Assembly: GCA_021812985.1 (NCBI GenBank)
Contig: JAKAMG010000006.1
Location: 25,901 to 89,900 of the forward strand
Source of the DNA: Bacteroidota bacterium
Lineage (GTDB): Bacteria; Bacteroidota; Ignavibacteria; Kryptoniales; JAKASW01
Length of the DNA: 64,000 bases
Direction of reading: 5' to 3'
Below the pieces are notes generated by a model. That model did no database searches, was not told the DNA's origin, and was given only the letters and a program-made list of their open reading frames with translations. The position numbers were made by a program, and so were the translations under genes. Positions 52,853 to 62,345 of the stretch are shown one piece after another (the stretch's first letter is position 1; the number at the start of each line of letters is the position of its first letter).

Positions 52853-53836
52853 ATGCAAATGGACGCTGTTGAAAAGGGAAAGGAAGTCGTCAGGATTGAG
52901 GCGCAGGCCGTCCAGGCGCTCGAGGGGAAGATAGGCCAGGAATTCGCCGGGGCCGTTGAGCTGATCGCCGGCGTCGCCGGTCGGGTGGTCGTTACCGGGA
53001 TGGGGAAGTCCGGACTGATCGCCCGCAAGATTGTTGCCACTTTGAATTCCACCGGCACTGCCGCCATCTTTATGCACCCGAGCGACGCTGTGCACGGCGA
53101 TCTTGGCATGGTCAGACCCGAAGATGCCGTGGTTTGCATTTCGAACAGCGGAGATACCGATGAGGTGGTACAGCTCCTTCCGATGTTCAAGCGCATCGGG
53201 GTCCCGATAATATCCATCCTCGGCAACCGCGATTCCAAACTCGGCAGGGAAAGCGAATTCGTGCTCGACGCCGGCGTTGAGCAGGAGGCATGCCCTTACG
53301 ATCTTGCCCCGACTGCATCGACCACTGCCGCACTTGTAATCGGAGACGCCCTCGCCATAGCCTTGCTTGAGCGGAAAAACTTCACAGAGGAAGAGTTTGC
53401 GATGTTTCATCCCGGCGGGAGTCTGGGCAAGCGACTCCTTCTCAAGGTCGAGGAGCTTATGGTCAAGGGGAAGGATATCCCGACGGTCCTTGCAACCGCA
53501 TCCCTCCGCGAGACGATTCTCGTGATGACTTCGGGCCGTCTTGGTGCCACCTGCGTCGTGAACGAGGCGGGCGACCTCGCCGGCATAGTAACCGACGGCG
53601 ACCTCAGGAGACTCCTCCAAAAGAGTCTCGACTTTACCGGAATGAAGGCTTCCGATATCATGACAAAGAATCCGAAAGTGGTAAAGCCGAACATACTCGC
53701 TGTGGCTGCGCTGGAGGTTATGGAGAGTTTCAACATTACCCAGCTAATCGTCATAGACGAGGCACGCAGGCCCGTTGGAATGCTTCACCTCCATGATCTC
53801 GTGAAGGCCGGGTTGTCTCCTAAAAACGATGTTTGA
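52853..53836 (+). CDS. kdsD: Arabinose-5-phosphate isomerase
   Basis: A 327-residue isomerase turning ribulose 5-phosphate into arabinose 5-phosphate, the first step towards KDO. It has a SIS sugar-isomerase domain (residues ~35-190: VVVTGMGKSGLIARKIVATL, HPSDAVHGDLGMV, ISNSGDTDEVVQLL, APTASTTAALVIGDALA). A pair of CBS domains follows (residues ~205-325: GRLGATCVVNEAGDLAGIVT; SDIMTKNPKVVKPN). The start is ATG 52853 with GGGGAG upstream; ATG 52859 is possible. There is a 71-bp gap from kdsC. The CBS pair probably senses a nucleotide or pathway product. Confidence 0.94.
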   Translation: MQMDAVEKGKEVVRIEAQAVQALEGKIGQEFAGAVELIAGVAGRVVVTGMGKSGLIARKIVATLNSTGTAAIFMHPSDAVHGDLGMVRPEDAVVCISNSGDTDEVVQLLPMFKRIGVPIISILGNRDSKLGRESEFVLDAGVEQEACPYDLAPTASTTAALVIGDALAIALLERKNFTEEEFAMFHPGGSLGKRLLLKVEELMVKGKDIPTVLATASLRETILVMTSGRLGATCVVNEAGDLAGIVTDGDLRRLLQKSLDFTGMKASDIMTKNPKVVKPNILAVAALEVMESFNITQLIVIDEARRPVGMLHLHDLVKAGLSPKNDV

Positions 53837-53928
53837 AACCGCCCCCGAAATCATTCAATTCAATTCTCTGCTCCCCTTGCTGGTTCGTCCTGCCAATCGC
53901 ATCGCTTTCCGTGCAGTTACCGGGGGCA

Positions 53929-54507
53929 ATGTTGGGCGCTAGAAGAGTCCGGCCTCGACGCATCGCATTTCGCCTGAGTCCGACGGCTTGGACCGGCATC
54001 TTACTCATCCTCTTCCTGTTGGGGGGATGCGCAGAGAAACTTAAGCCGACGGTGGTTCCGGTGTCCGGAAGGCTCCCTGACCAGGAAAGCTGGAACTCCA
54101 CGGTCATATTCAGCGACAGCGGAGAGACCCGTGGTATACTCAAGGCCGGTCACCTGATGGTCTTCAACAACGAGAACAAGACCTACCTCGGAGACAGCGT
54201 GCGGGTCGATTTCTACGACGATAAAGGAAGGCACTCGAGTTACATGACCGCTGACAGCGGCATCGTGGACAACCAAACGAACAATTTGGAGGCCATCGGC
54301 AACGTGTACGCGCACAGCGACAGCGGAACCTCCCTCTGGACCCAAAGGCTTTTCTGGAATGATCGGACACAGAAGGTCACATCGGATGTGTTCGTGAAAA
54401 TTCAATCGCCTAAGGAGACGCTGCAGGGCGTCGGTTTCGAGTCCGACCGCGACCTGAGAAACTACCGTGTGTTCAACGTCAGTGGAGAGGCGAAGACTTC
54501 CAGATGA
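53929..54507 (+). CDS. lptC: LptC-like LPS-transport lipoprotein
   Basis: A 192-residue protein. The basic N-terminus and hydrophobic segment (TAWTGILLILFLLGGCAEKL) end in a lipobox Cys. Beyond it lies an LptC/OstA-like beta-jellyroll (SWNSTVIFSDSGETRGILKA; HLMVFNNENKTYLGDSVRVD; FYDDKGRHSSYMTADSGIVD). LptC receives LPS from the LptBFG transporter and passes it to LptA in the periplasm. I chose ATG 53929, which gives the usual length; TTG 53833 overlapping the kdsD stop would add 32 residues with no family match. It overlaps the next gene by four bases. LptF and LptG are not in the window. Confidence 0.85.
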   Translation: MLGARRVRPRRIAFRLSPTAWTGILLILFLLGGCAEKLKPTVVPVSGRLPDQESWNSTVIFSDSGETRGILKAGHLMVFNNENKTYLGDSVRVDFYDDKGRHSSYMTADSGIVDNQTNNLEAIGNVYAHSDSGTSLWTQRLFWNDRTQKVTSDVFVKIQSPKETLQGVGFESDRDLRNYRVFNVSGEAKTSR

Positions 54508-55757
54508 GAAGAGTTTTAATCGCCGTCGCGCTGTTTTTCCTGGCAAGCGTGGGAGCATTTGGCCAGCAAACGGTTAGGCTGATTCATGCGGACAGCCTCG
54601 TGGGGTATAGCATGGGGGGAGATTCATACCGTGAGCTCATGGGACACGTCAGGTTGGAGCAGGATACGACCTTGCTCCAATGCGACAGAGCCGTTCAAAA
54701 CCTAACAAGCGATGTCGTTGAACTATTCGGTGACGTCAGGGTCAGGCAGGATACGCTTTCACTCTTCACGGATCACGCGGTGTATTCAGGCAGGACAAGG
54801 ATTGTGACGAGCAACAGTCCGGTTAGGCTCAACGACACGAAGAGAACTTTAACCGCTGGCGCAGGCATCTACGATTCGGAAAGGAAGGTCGCCCAATTTT
54901 TCCGGAATGTTGCGGTTAGAGATTCAGCCTCGTCGCTTAGATGCGACACTCTGTTTTATTACAGGGATTCCGACAGCACGATAGCGAACGGTGAAGTCGA
55001 AATAGTAAGCCGTGCGAACAATGTGACTATCTACGGGAGACATTTCGAGGATCACGGCAAGCGGAAATACAGCCTTATAAGTGGAAAGCCTCTCCTGGTT
55101 CAAAAGGACACCGCTTCCGACGGAAGGATCGACACTCTGATGATCACCGGGAAAACATTGAAGGCGTTGAGAGACTCTGTAAACGAGAGGTTCATTGCCG
55201 AGGATAGCGTCAGGATAATAAGGGGCCTCCTTTCGGCGACTTGCGGACTCGGTACCTACTACTCCGCAGACAGCCTAGTCGTTCTGCAGAAGAATCCCGT
55301 TGTATGGTACGAGGACAACCAGTTGACAGGTGACAGCGTATCAGTCTTCATCAGAGACAAGAATATCTCCCGTGTCGATGTCAATGGAGCTGCGTTCGCT
55401 GCATCTCAGAGCGATTCACTCACCCCCGACAGATTCAATCAGCTGAAGGGGCGGAAGCTCACCATGTATCTGCGCGGCCGGAAAGTCAGCCGCATCATCG
55501 TTGAAAGTAACGCAACCAGTTTGTATTATCTTTACGATAAAGAGAAACCAAATGGCGCGAACAAAGTCAGCGGGGACAAAGTAGTCATGTATTTCACCGA
55601 TGGAAAGATTGACAGGATTTCGGTGATAAGCGGCGTCGAAGGAGACTATTACCCAGAGAACATGGTCAGGCTCGACGTTTCAGGTTACTCCCTCCCTGGA
55701 TTTGTGTATCATAAAGACCGTCCCCAAAAGAACGGGCTCCCTTCCAGCTGGAAATGA
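54504..55757 (+). CDS. OstA/LptA-like LPS-transport protein, long form
   Basis: A 417-residue protein with a signal peptide (VLIAVALFFLASVGAFGQ). It consists of repeated short beta-strand units typical of OstA domains (ELMGHVRLEQDTTLLQCDRA; VELFGDVRVRQDTLSLFTDH; FFRNVAVRDSASSLRCDTLF). LptA, the periplasmic LPS bridge, is usually ~180 residues; this form is more than twice as long, with at least two OstA-like blocks, as in the OstA-like proteins of Bacteroidota. It sits between lptC and lptB with ATGA overlaps on both sides, so the role in LPS passage is well supported by context. It lacks the barrel of LptD. Confidence 0.85.
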   Translation: MRRVLIAVALFFLASVGAFGQQTVRLIHADSLVGYSMGGDSYRELMGHVRLEQDTTLLQCDRAVQNLTSDVVELFGDVRVRQDTLSLFTDHAVYSGRTRIVTSNSPVRLNDTKRTLTAGAGIYDSERKVAQFFRNVAVRDSASSLRCDTLFYYRDSDSTIANGEVEIVSRANNVTIYGRHFEDHGKRKYSLISGKPLLVQKDTASDGRIDTLMITGKTLKALRDSVNERFIAEDSVRIIRGLLSATCGLGTYYSADSLVVLQKNPVVWYEDNQLTGDSVSVFIRDKNISRVDVNGAAFAASQSDSLTPDRFNQLKGRKLTMYLRGRKVSRIIVESNATSLYYLYDKEKPNGANKVSGDKVVMYFTDGKIDRISVISGVEGDYYPENMVRLDVSGYSLPGFVYHKDRPQKNGLPSSWK

Positions 55758-56560
55758 CCGCTAACCTTCCAGACTCAAACCACCTGCAGTCCGTTTCCGA
55801 AAAGCCGTCGGATGTCGGTTCAAACGGAGCCAGCATGCTCTATTCCCGTGAACTTCAGAAGCGTTACAAGAAGCGCTACGTTGTGGGCGGTGTCTCGGTC
55901 GAAGTGAAGCAGGGTGAGGTGGTAGGGCTCCTGGGCCCGAACGGCGCGGGGAAGACCACGACGTTCTACATGATGGTCGGCATGATAAAGCCGAACTCGG
56001 GGAACGTGTTTATAGATGAGACGGATATTACAGGACTTCCGATGTACAGGCGCGCCCGTCTCGGCGTCGGCTATCTTCCGCAGGAAGCTTCCATCTTCAG
56101 GAAGATGAGTGTTGAAGATAATATCATGGCGGTGCTTGAGTACAGGAGTATCCCCGCATCTGAACGGAAAGAGAGGTGCGAGAGGCTCATACGAGAGTTG
56201 GGAATCGGGCATATAAGGAAGACGCTCGGCTACGCACTCAGCGGCGGCGAACGACGCCGCACCGAGATTGCGCGGGCTCTCGCGACCGAACCCAAATTCA
56301 TGCTTCTCGACGAACCCTTCGCCGGCATCGATCCCCTCGCCGTGGAAGATATAATGCGGATAGTCGTCAGCCTTAAAGAGAAGGGGATAGGCGTTCTCAT
56401 TACTGACCACAACGTCCATGAAACTCTTTCCATCGTCGACAGAGCCTATCTACTATTCGAAGGGAAGATACTGAAGTCAGGAACTTCCGAATTTTTGGCG
56501 AACGATCCCGAAGCAAGGAAGCTCTACCTCGGCGAGAATTTCAAGCTCGACCGCTATTGA
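55754..56560 (+). CDS. lptB: LPS export ABC transporter ATP-binding protein LptB
   Basis: A 268-residue ABC ATPase that powers LPS extraction from the inner membrane. Walker A is GLLGPNGAGKTTTFYM, the Q-loop lies in GVGYLPQEASIFRKMSVEDN, the signature in ALSGGERRRTEIARALA, Walker B in FMLLDEPFAGIDPLAVEDIM, and the switch His in GVLITDHNVHETL, a run close to E. coli LptB. The start ATG 55754 overlaps the upstream stop by four bases. The first ~27 residues are an extension without family match, and ATG 55835 would give the canonical length. It is last in the kds-lpt operon. Confidence 0.95.
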   Translation: MTANLPDSNHLQSVSEKPSDVGSNGASMLYSRELQKRYKKRYVVGGVSVEVKQGEVVGLLGPNGAGKTTTFYMMVGMIKPNSGNVFIDETDITGLPMYRRARLGVGYLPQEASIFRKMSVEDNIMAVLEYRSIPASERKERCERLIRELGIGHIRKTLGYALSGGERRRTEIARALATEPKFMLLDEPFAGIDPLAVEDIMRIVVSLKEKGIGVLITDHNVHETLSIVDRAYLLFEGKILKSGTSEFLANDPEARKLYLGENFKLDRY

Positions 56561-56924
56561 TTTCAACTGATGACGGTTGTCGACGGAGCGTGCCAGAGGT
56601 TGGAAATATTTGCACTTTTCAATTTGATTTAATTATATTCAACTTAATGAAAGACAGCCGCAACATAGGCAGTTCCGGGACCTCCGCAAGGAGCGAGTCT
56701 GAAGCGAATATGCTTCCGGTCTTCGGGTTGTCCTGGGGCTCGCCCCTCTTCTATTCTTACTCCTATTTCTATTTCCCCCACCGGGGGATATAATCTTACT
56801 CTAGCCGCATATAGCTGTATATTTCCAACTGATTTCTAAGACATTCAGATAGAATGTGTTGATTCTGTCATAACAAAACGAGTTTTGCATTCCGGAGCTT
56901 GAATCCGGGGAAGGAGTAACAAAA
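56561..56924 (+). other. Intergenic region between lptB and aroF
   Basis: A 364-bp gap. A short palindrome (TCCCCC 56774-56779, GGGGGA 56783-56788, three-base loop) is followed by TATAAT (56789-56794), which could be the end of the kds-lpt unit or a -10 box for the next gene; no fitting -35 is visible. A 79-codon frame at 56557-56793 has no protein-like features. Confidence 0.45.
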
Positions 56925-57965
56925 ATGGTAGTGATTTTCGAAGAAGAAGCCACTGAAGACGAAATCGAGAACGTTATAAAAGTTCTCAATGACTTTGGCT
57001 TCGACGTGCACAGGTCGACCGGTGTGTCAAGAACAATTGTCGGAGCTATAGGCGTGAAGCCTGATTTCGACCACAGGCAGATTCAGGTTCTTCCAGGCGT
57101 GGACGAAGTTTACAGAGTGACAGAGCCGTACAAGTTGGCCAACAGGTCGTTCAAGCCGGAAGGGACGATAATCGATGTCAAGGGCGTCAAGATAGGCGGA
57201 AACGAAGTAGTGGTAATGGCTGGACCATGCGCTGTAGAGAATGAACAACAGCTCTTCGCAGTTGCCGAGCACGTCGCTAAGAACGGCGCGAAGATCCTCA
57301 GAGGAGGCGCCTTCAAACCCCGAACTTCCCCTTATTCTTTCCAGGGAATGGGTGAGGATGGGCTGAAGTTGCTTCGAAAGGCGGGCGACGAGTTCGGGCT
57401 TGTGGTCGTCACTGAGGTAATGGACAGGAGCCAGATTGAAGCTGTCGCGGAATACGCTGACATACTTCAGGTCGGTGCGAGGAACATGCAAAACTTTACG
57501 CTGCTCAGAGACCTCGGGAAAATTTCTAAACCAATAATGTTGAAGCGTGGTCTTGCCGCTACGGTTGAAGAATGGCTTATGGCGGCTGAGTACATACTCG
57601 CCGGTGGTAACAGGGATGTTATGCTCTGCGAGCGTGGCATACGTACATTCGAGAATTCCACGAGGAACACACTGGACATTAACGCGATACCCGTCGTCCA
57701 CAAGAAGAGTCATTTGCCGGTGATAGTCGATCCTTCACATGCGACCGGCATACGGGAGAAGGTTGTGCCTGTCGCACGGGCGGCAGTGGCTGTTGGTGCG
57801 GACGGAATTATGGTAGAAGTCCACAACGATCCCGGGAAGGCTTTGTCGGACGGTCCGCAGTCTCTTTACCCTGAGCAGTTCACCCAGATGATGAAGGAAA
57901 TCAGGCTGATAGCCGAAGCGATAGGGAGAGAAATACCCGCGCAGTCCGTTCTTGAGAAACCATGA
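56925..57965 (+). CDS. aroF: 3-deoxy-7-phosphoheptulonate (DAHP) synthase, type I-beta with N-terminal regulatory domain
   Basis: A 346-residue enzyme that starts the shikimate pathway from phosphoenolpyruvate and erythrose 4-phosphate. Residues ~1-70 are a ferredoxin-like/ACT-type domain ([20 protein letters not shown]) as in Thermotoga DAHP synthase, through which aromatic amino acids inhibit. The barrel has [60 protein letters not shown] and [15 protein letters not shown]. The start ATG follows GGAAGGAG. The next gene, prephenate dehydrogenase, makes a functional pair for tyrosine synthesis. It is distinct from kdsA upstream, which shares the fold. Confidence 0.95.
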   Translation: MVVIFEEEATEDEIENVIKVLNDFGFDVHRSTGVSRTIVGAIGVKPDFDHRQIQVLPGVDEVYRVTEPYKLANRSFKPEGTIIDVKGVKIGGNEVVVMAGPCAVENEQQLFAVAEHVAKNGAKILRGGAFKPRTSPYSFQGMGEDGLKLLRKAGDEFGLVVVTEVMDRSQIEAVAEYADILQVGARNMQNFTLLRDLGKISKPIMLKRGLAATVEEWLMAAEYILAGGNRDVMLCERGIRTFENSTRNTLDINAIPVVHKKSHLPVIVDPSHATGIREKVVPVARAAVAVGADGIMVEVHNDPGKALSDGPQSLYPEQFTQMMKEIRLIAEAIGREIPAQSVLEKP

Positions 57966-58073
57966 GAAGATGGAACGGGATCGGAAATCGTGTCTGGTAA
58001 ACGAGCGTTGCCGTTTCAGGCTTCATTCCCCTATTGCGATTCGCAGATAACTTAAATTCTGGAAGGACTCTCT

Positions 58074-59195
58074 TTGCCTGAGTTGTCTTCAAAGTCACAC
58101 AAGGTAGCAGTCGTTGGCTGCGGTCTCATAGGCGGCTCAATAGCGCTCTCCCTTTCAAAAGTGGGGCATTCAGTCTATGTGACCGATGTCCCTGGTAACG
58201 AGAAGCGAATCAAGAAGCAGATTCCCGGAGCTCAATTCAGGAAGACGCTCGCGGACGTTTGCTCGGAGAGCCCGGAGATTATTTTCATATCGGTGCCATC
58301 CTCCGAGGTCAACAGGGTGATCGGCGAGCTGGCCCCGCGGGTTCGCAGTGGAACGATACTTACGGATGTTGCCGGAATCAAGCAGCCTGTCATGGAAGGA
58401 GCCGCGAGGTCGGTACCCGAAGGAGTCATCTTCGTCGGAGGACACCCGATGGCGGGCTCAGAAAAATCGGGAGTGGAGGCAGCTCAGCCGTTCCTTTTTC
58501 AGAACGCTGTATATGTCCTTACCCCGCTCAAAAATTACACCGCTGAATCTGTACGGCTACTGATTGAGATGGTGGAACAGCTTGGTTCCCGGATACTCAT
58601 GATGGACGCGTCCCAGCACGACAGAATAGCGGCGGCCACAAGCCACCTTCCACAGTTGCTCGCTGTCGAGCTAGTCAACCTCCTCGGCGAGCTCTCTTCG
58701 ACGGATGAAAATTTTAACACACTCGCAGCAGGGGGATTTCGTGACATGACAAGAATCGCTTCGAGCGAATACACCGTCTGGAACGAGGTCATTAAGGCCA
58801 ATCGCGGCAACATTCACGCGGTTCTGGACAAGTACATCCAACGGCTGTCGGAGCTGAGCGGAAATCTGAGGAGCGGTGAGGATTCCGAAATAGCAGATGC
58901 GTTTGGCAAAGCACGGAGGGCGAGGGCAGGAATAAGGAAGGGGGGGAAGGGGTTCCTCCATCCTCTTTATGACCTCTACGTCGTGGTGGAGGACAGAGTC
59001 GGCGTACTAAAGGAAATAACATCTACACTAGCGGATGTTTCTATAAACATCAAGGACATTGAGCTTCTCAAGGTGAGGGAAGGGAGCGGGGGGATGTTCC
59101 GGCTCTCATTTGACACGGAGGAAATCCAGGACCGTGCCTCAGGCATACTTGAGCAGCACGGCTTCCAGATACTCAGGAAGGAATACGAGGGGTAA
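58074..59195 (+). CDS. tyrA: Prephenate dehydrogenase with C-terminal ACT domain
   Basis: A 373-residue enzyme making 4-hydroxyphenylpyruvate from prephenate with NAD(P). The Rossmann motif VAVVGCGLIGGSIALSLS, the substrate-site FVGGHPMAGSEKSGVEAA and the helical dimer domain (SQHDRIAAATSHLPQLLAVE) are present. Residues ~300-373 form an ACT domain (DLYVVVEDRVGVLKEITSTL) that normally senses tyrosine. The start is TTG 58074 with AAGGA about nine bases upstream. The stop abuts the stop of the convergent polymerase gene with no base between them. Confidence 0.94.
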   Translation: MPELSSKSHKVAVVGCGLIGGSIALSLSKVGHSVYVTDVPGNEKRIKKQIPGAQFRKTLADVCSESPEIIFISVPSSEVNRVIGELAPRVRSGTILTDVAGIKQPVMEGAARSVPEGVIFVGGHPMAGSEKSGVEAAQPFLFQNAVYVLTPLKNYTAESVRLLIEMVEQLGSRILMMDASQHDRIAAATSHLPQLLAVELVNLLGELSSTDENFNTLAAGGFRDMTRIASSEYTVWNEVIKANRGNIHAVLDKYIQRLSELSGNLRSGEDSEIADAFGKARRARAGIRKGGKGFLHPLYDLYVVVEDRVGVLKEITSTLADVSINIKDIELLKVREGSGGMFRLSFDTEEIQDRASGILEQHGFQILRKEYEG

Positions 59196-61505
59196 TCATT
59201 CCTCGTCATCCTCTTCGATCTTTACATCACTGCCGCCGGCTTCCGTAACCTTCATAGTGATTCCATCGAGCGATGTCGTGAAGAGCGCACCCTCGTCGCT
59301 TGAGAAGACTTTTCTGAAGTCTTCCGGATCGAAAAACTCCGAGAAACGTTCGGCGTACTCGCCCAGCTTTCTCACGTAATACTGCGCGTTGTATTCCTGG
59401 GGGCTCTCCTCTCTTTCGTCGAACAATACGGCGTTCATGAAGGTCCTTGGGTTCGGGTCGTTGCCGACGATGTAGTATGACACCCGGTCTCCCGGCCTCG
59501 GGCTTAAGCCAGCGTTGATGGCTGCTTCGAAGGTCGCGGTGCGGTTTCTCCTGTTCGCCGCGACTGCCGTCAGGTACTCGTCAGCGGTTTCGCGCACCGC
59601 CTCCGTTCGGACCATCTTCTCGAGCGGGATTGCCCTGTCCAGTATCTTTTGTGAGTAATCCGTGAATAGCCGGTGTAGGCCCTCGATATCGCCGCGAAGC
59701 ATCAGTGCGGTCGATTCGTGTATGAACTCCCTCGCAAACCGCTCCATACTCCTGGAAATAAGGGCGGAGCCGCGAATCTTCATCCTGCCATCATACCCGA
59801 GAAGTGCGTAGTTTTTCTTCTTGTAGCTCAGCATCTTCGCATATCTGCCGTCCAACGACAGGTTGATTCCGCTCGGAAGAGTGCGGGCGAGCCTTGCGAC
59901 GAAATTCTTCTCCGCATCCTCCCCCCTCGAGTCTGTTGGAGGGACGAAATATAATCCGTCAGTGTCAACTTCAACAAGCGCACCGCCCGTCTCTGTAATA
60001 CCTGCGATCATTTGCCGAAGTATCTTCTGGCCGGTTTCGGTTACCGTATCTGCTGCTGCGAAATCGTTGAATATCCCCCTCGAGTAACCAAGGTAACCGT
60101 AGAAAGAGTTGATGAGTATCTTGAGGGATGATTGCATCGCGTCGAGCATGGATTTTCGAAGAGGATCTGTCTCCTCCCGCATCTGTTTCTTCGTCGATAA
60201 TCTCAGCTTCGTAAGGTGTTTAAGCGTCTTCTGGAAGACGGACAGCGAGTCTGAAGGGGGAGAAATATTGTAGGTTATCATTATCGACGGGTAAAGCGAT
60301 TCCACGTCAGCGTGTATTATTGGTCCGACGACGCCTCTGAGAAATACGTCCGTGTATCCGCCCGACGTCTGCCTGCCAGCCTGTGGGCGGGGAACAGAGT
60401 GCTTCTTCCTGAGGTACTCTCTGACGAACAGAGACTCTATCTTTGCCGCGGAGCCTCGCGGCATCTGGCCGTAGTTGTACGGGAGCATCTGTGCAAGGTA
60501 GAAGTTTGTCTGTGATAGATGTTCGGCTACCATTCGGGTTTCGCGCACATCATCGAATGCGTACCTCACAAGAAGGTCAGGGTTGGTTCTCCAGGTCTCT
60601 GAAATCCTTGATCCGTCGATGTAGACCCTGTCGGCAGAAGCGAAGCCGAAATGTTTGGCTATGGACTTCAGTCCGTAACTCTCGAGTTCTCGTCGTGAAT
60701 AATCATAGCTCTGTGCGAGGAGATATGTGTCTATGATGTGTCTGCCTGGTACATCTATGTTCAGGAAGTCCTGGTCCGCATACGATAATCGTGGTGCTGA
60801 CATCCTTGTCTCTGTCATCTCTCTCCCGATGCGGAGCTTGACGTCGTTAATCTCGCATCTGCGCATGAGGTAAGGAAAGTCGAAATTATAAATATTGTGC
60901 CCCTCTATGACGTCGGGGTCTTTATCCCTGACTATGTCCACCAGGTCGAGAATCATCTCGGCTTCCGAGCGGCGTCTTCCGTCAATCATGTACTCCCAGC
61001 CTGAACTGTCGGAGAGCGATATCAAAATGAGGCGGTCCTCGGGCCTCGATGCGTTCGAGAATCCGGATCTTGAATATGTCTCTATATCGAGCTGCATCCT
61101 CCTGAGATCTTTGAATTCCATTTCTTTGAAAAGAGTGATTCCGGTCTGCATGAGGAATTGGTGGACGGGGTCAAGCTTCACGTAAATGTATTCTATCTCG
61201 GATGGCTCTTTTCGCGCATTGAGGTTGTCGGACACGATGCGCATGGCTGCCCGCATGTCGCCCCAACGCCTGAATATGCAAAGGTGGCGGTAGTAGTTCT
61301 CACCTGAGAGCGGCACGTTCCAGAACTGCTTCTCGAACCCGCGGAGGAGGAGCGGGTCACTCAGGAAAAAAAACGGAAAGAATTTTCGCCTCTCGGTGAC
61401 ATTGCGGCCTTCGACCCTCTTCACGACCTTCACGGCCGATTCGCCGGCCTGGTAAACGGCTATGACGCCTGGCTCGGAGTTCTTTCCGAATAGGATCGAA
61501 TCCAT
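59196..61505 (-). CDS. Family-B DNA polymerase with 3'-5' exonuclease
   Basis: A 769-residue DNA polymerase of family B. The exonuclease motifs are complete: Exo I LDIETY (Asp140, Glu142), Exo II EGHNIYNFDFPYL, Exo III YAFDDVRET (Tyr315, Asp319). The polymerase motifs are A ADVESLYPSIM (Asp400), B KILINSFYGYLG, C VDTDGLYF (Asp514, Asp516), and the KxY-like YKKKNYALLGYDG. Both activities should work. Bacterial family-B enzymes such as E. coli Pol II serve in repair and restart. A very acidic C-terminus (KIEEDDEE) is notable. It lies 16 bp downstream of the uridine kinase gene, in one minus-strand unit. Confidence 0.92.
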   Translation of the reverse strand: MDSILFGKNSEPGVIAVYQAGESAVKVVKRVEGRNVTERRKFFPFFFLSDPLLLRGFEKQFWNVPLSGENYYRHLCIFRRWGDMRAAMRIVSDNLNARKEPSEIEYIYVKLDPVHQFLMQTGITLFKEMEFKDLRRMQLDIETYSRSGFSNASRPEDRLILISLSDSSGWEYMIDGRRRSEAEMILDLVDIVRDKDPDVIEGHNIYNFDFPYLMRRCEINDVKLRIGREMTETRMSAPRLSYADQDFLNIDVPGRHIIDTYLLAQSYDYSRRELESYGLKSIAKHFGFASADRVYIDGSRISETWRTNPDLLVRYAFDDVRETRMVAEHLSQTNFYLAQMLPYNYGQMPRGSAAKIESLFVREYLRKKHSVPRPQAGRQTSGGYTDVFLRGVVGPIIHADVESLYPSIMITYNISPPSDSLSVFQKTLKHLTKLRLSTKKQMREETDPLRKSMLDAMQSSLKILINSFYGYLGYSRGIFNDFAAADTVTETGQKILRQMIAGITETGGALVEVDTDGLYFVPPTDSRGEDAEKNFVARLARTLPSGINLSLDGRYAKMLSYKKKNYALLGYDGRMKIRGSALISRSMERFAREFIHESTALMLRGDIEGLHRLFTDYSQKILDRAIPLEKMVRTEAVRETADEYLTAVAANRRNRTATFEAAINAGLSPRPGDRVSYYIVGNDPNPRTFMNAVLFDEREESPQEYNAQYYVRKLGEYAERFSEFFDPEDFRKVFSSDEGALFTTSLDGITMKVTEAGGSDVKIEEDDEE

Positions 61506-61521
61506 TCTCTATCCCGGTTAT

Positions 61522-62172
61522 TCAAACGTCGATCTGCTGACGCGTGATCGAACGCTCCCCATCGATTATTGATTTGATCCGGGCCGAGATAAGGTCGATC
61601 GCGACCTGATTCTCGCCCCCCTTGGGAACTATGACGTCTGCCCACATCTTGCTCGGCTCCACAAATTCTAAATGCATAGGTTTCACAGTGGCCATATACT
61701 GCTCCATTACTGATTCGAGTGTGCGGCCCCGTTCCATGATGTCTCTCCTAAGTCGCCTGAGCAGCCTTTCATCGGCATCGGTGTCAACAAAGATTTTAAT
61801 GTCCATGAGGTCGCGGAGTTCCTTCTGCACGAATATCAGTATCCCCTCGACAATAATCACGCTCCTCGGGTGGACAACCTCCTTCTCACTGAGTCGTCGG
61901 TAAGTCGTGAAATCATAGATGGGTTTCCTGATTGAACGATGTCCCTTCAGGCTTTTCAAATGCTTGACGAGAAGGGAAGTGTCGAGAGCCGCGGGGTGGT
62001 CAAAGTTAATCTCGTCAATGCTCTTCCCCCTGAATTTGGAGACATCCTTGTAGTATGAATCGTGTTGTATGATTATCAGGTCGTCAAGGTGGAGTCTGTC
62101 GATGAGCTTGCGGGTTACCGTCGTCTTGCCGGATCCTGTTCCGCCCGCTATTCCGATTACGATTGGTTTCAT
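61522..62172 (-). CDS. udk: Uridine kinase
   Basis: A 216-residue nucleoside kinase phosphorylating uridine and cytidine with ATP or GTP. The P-loop GIAGGTGSGKTTVTRKL, substrate stretches IIQHDSYYKD and NFDHPAALDTSLL, the Walker-B-like VIIVEGILIFVQKELRDLMD and the lid FVDTDADERLLRRLRRDI are all present. The length is typical. It precedes the polymerase gene by 16 bp and is about 230 bp downstream of the gltA stop, beyond the gltA terminator, so it needs its own promoter in 62173-62340. Confidence 0.94.
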   Translation of the reverse strand: MKPIVIGIAGGTGSGKTTVTRKLIDRLHLDDLIIIQHDSYYKDVSKFRGKSIDEINFDHPAALDTSLLVKHLKSLKGHRSIRKPIYDFTTYRRLSEKEVVHPRSVIIVEGILIFVQKELRDLMDIKIFVDTDADERLLRRLRRDIMERGRTLESVMEQYMATVKPMHLEFVEPSKMWADVIVPKGGENQVAIDLISARIKSIIDGERSITRQQIDV

Positions 62173-62345
62173 TTCAGAGGCTGATGGTTGACATTGTGCG
62201 CACAGTTGGGCCGCGAATGGTTCACGGCGTTAAAAAATATCAAATGGTGGGATGGCAATCAAATGACGCTCCTGGCCCCCCGGCATAGGACTCTTGTGCG
62301 ATGACAATCGGATTTCGCGCGGTCGGCGTGATATCCCTTCATAAA

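Noticed and set aside
52727..53620. Long minus-strand frame of 297 codons
   Set aside because: Antisense to kdsD, whose SIS and CBS motifs are unmistakable; antisense frames are long in GC-rich codon usage.
56789..56794. TATAAT as the promoter of aroF
   Set aside because: A perfect -10 box but no acceptable -35 at 16-18 bp and ~130 bp from the start; kept only as a note.
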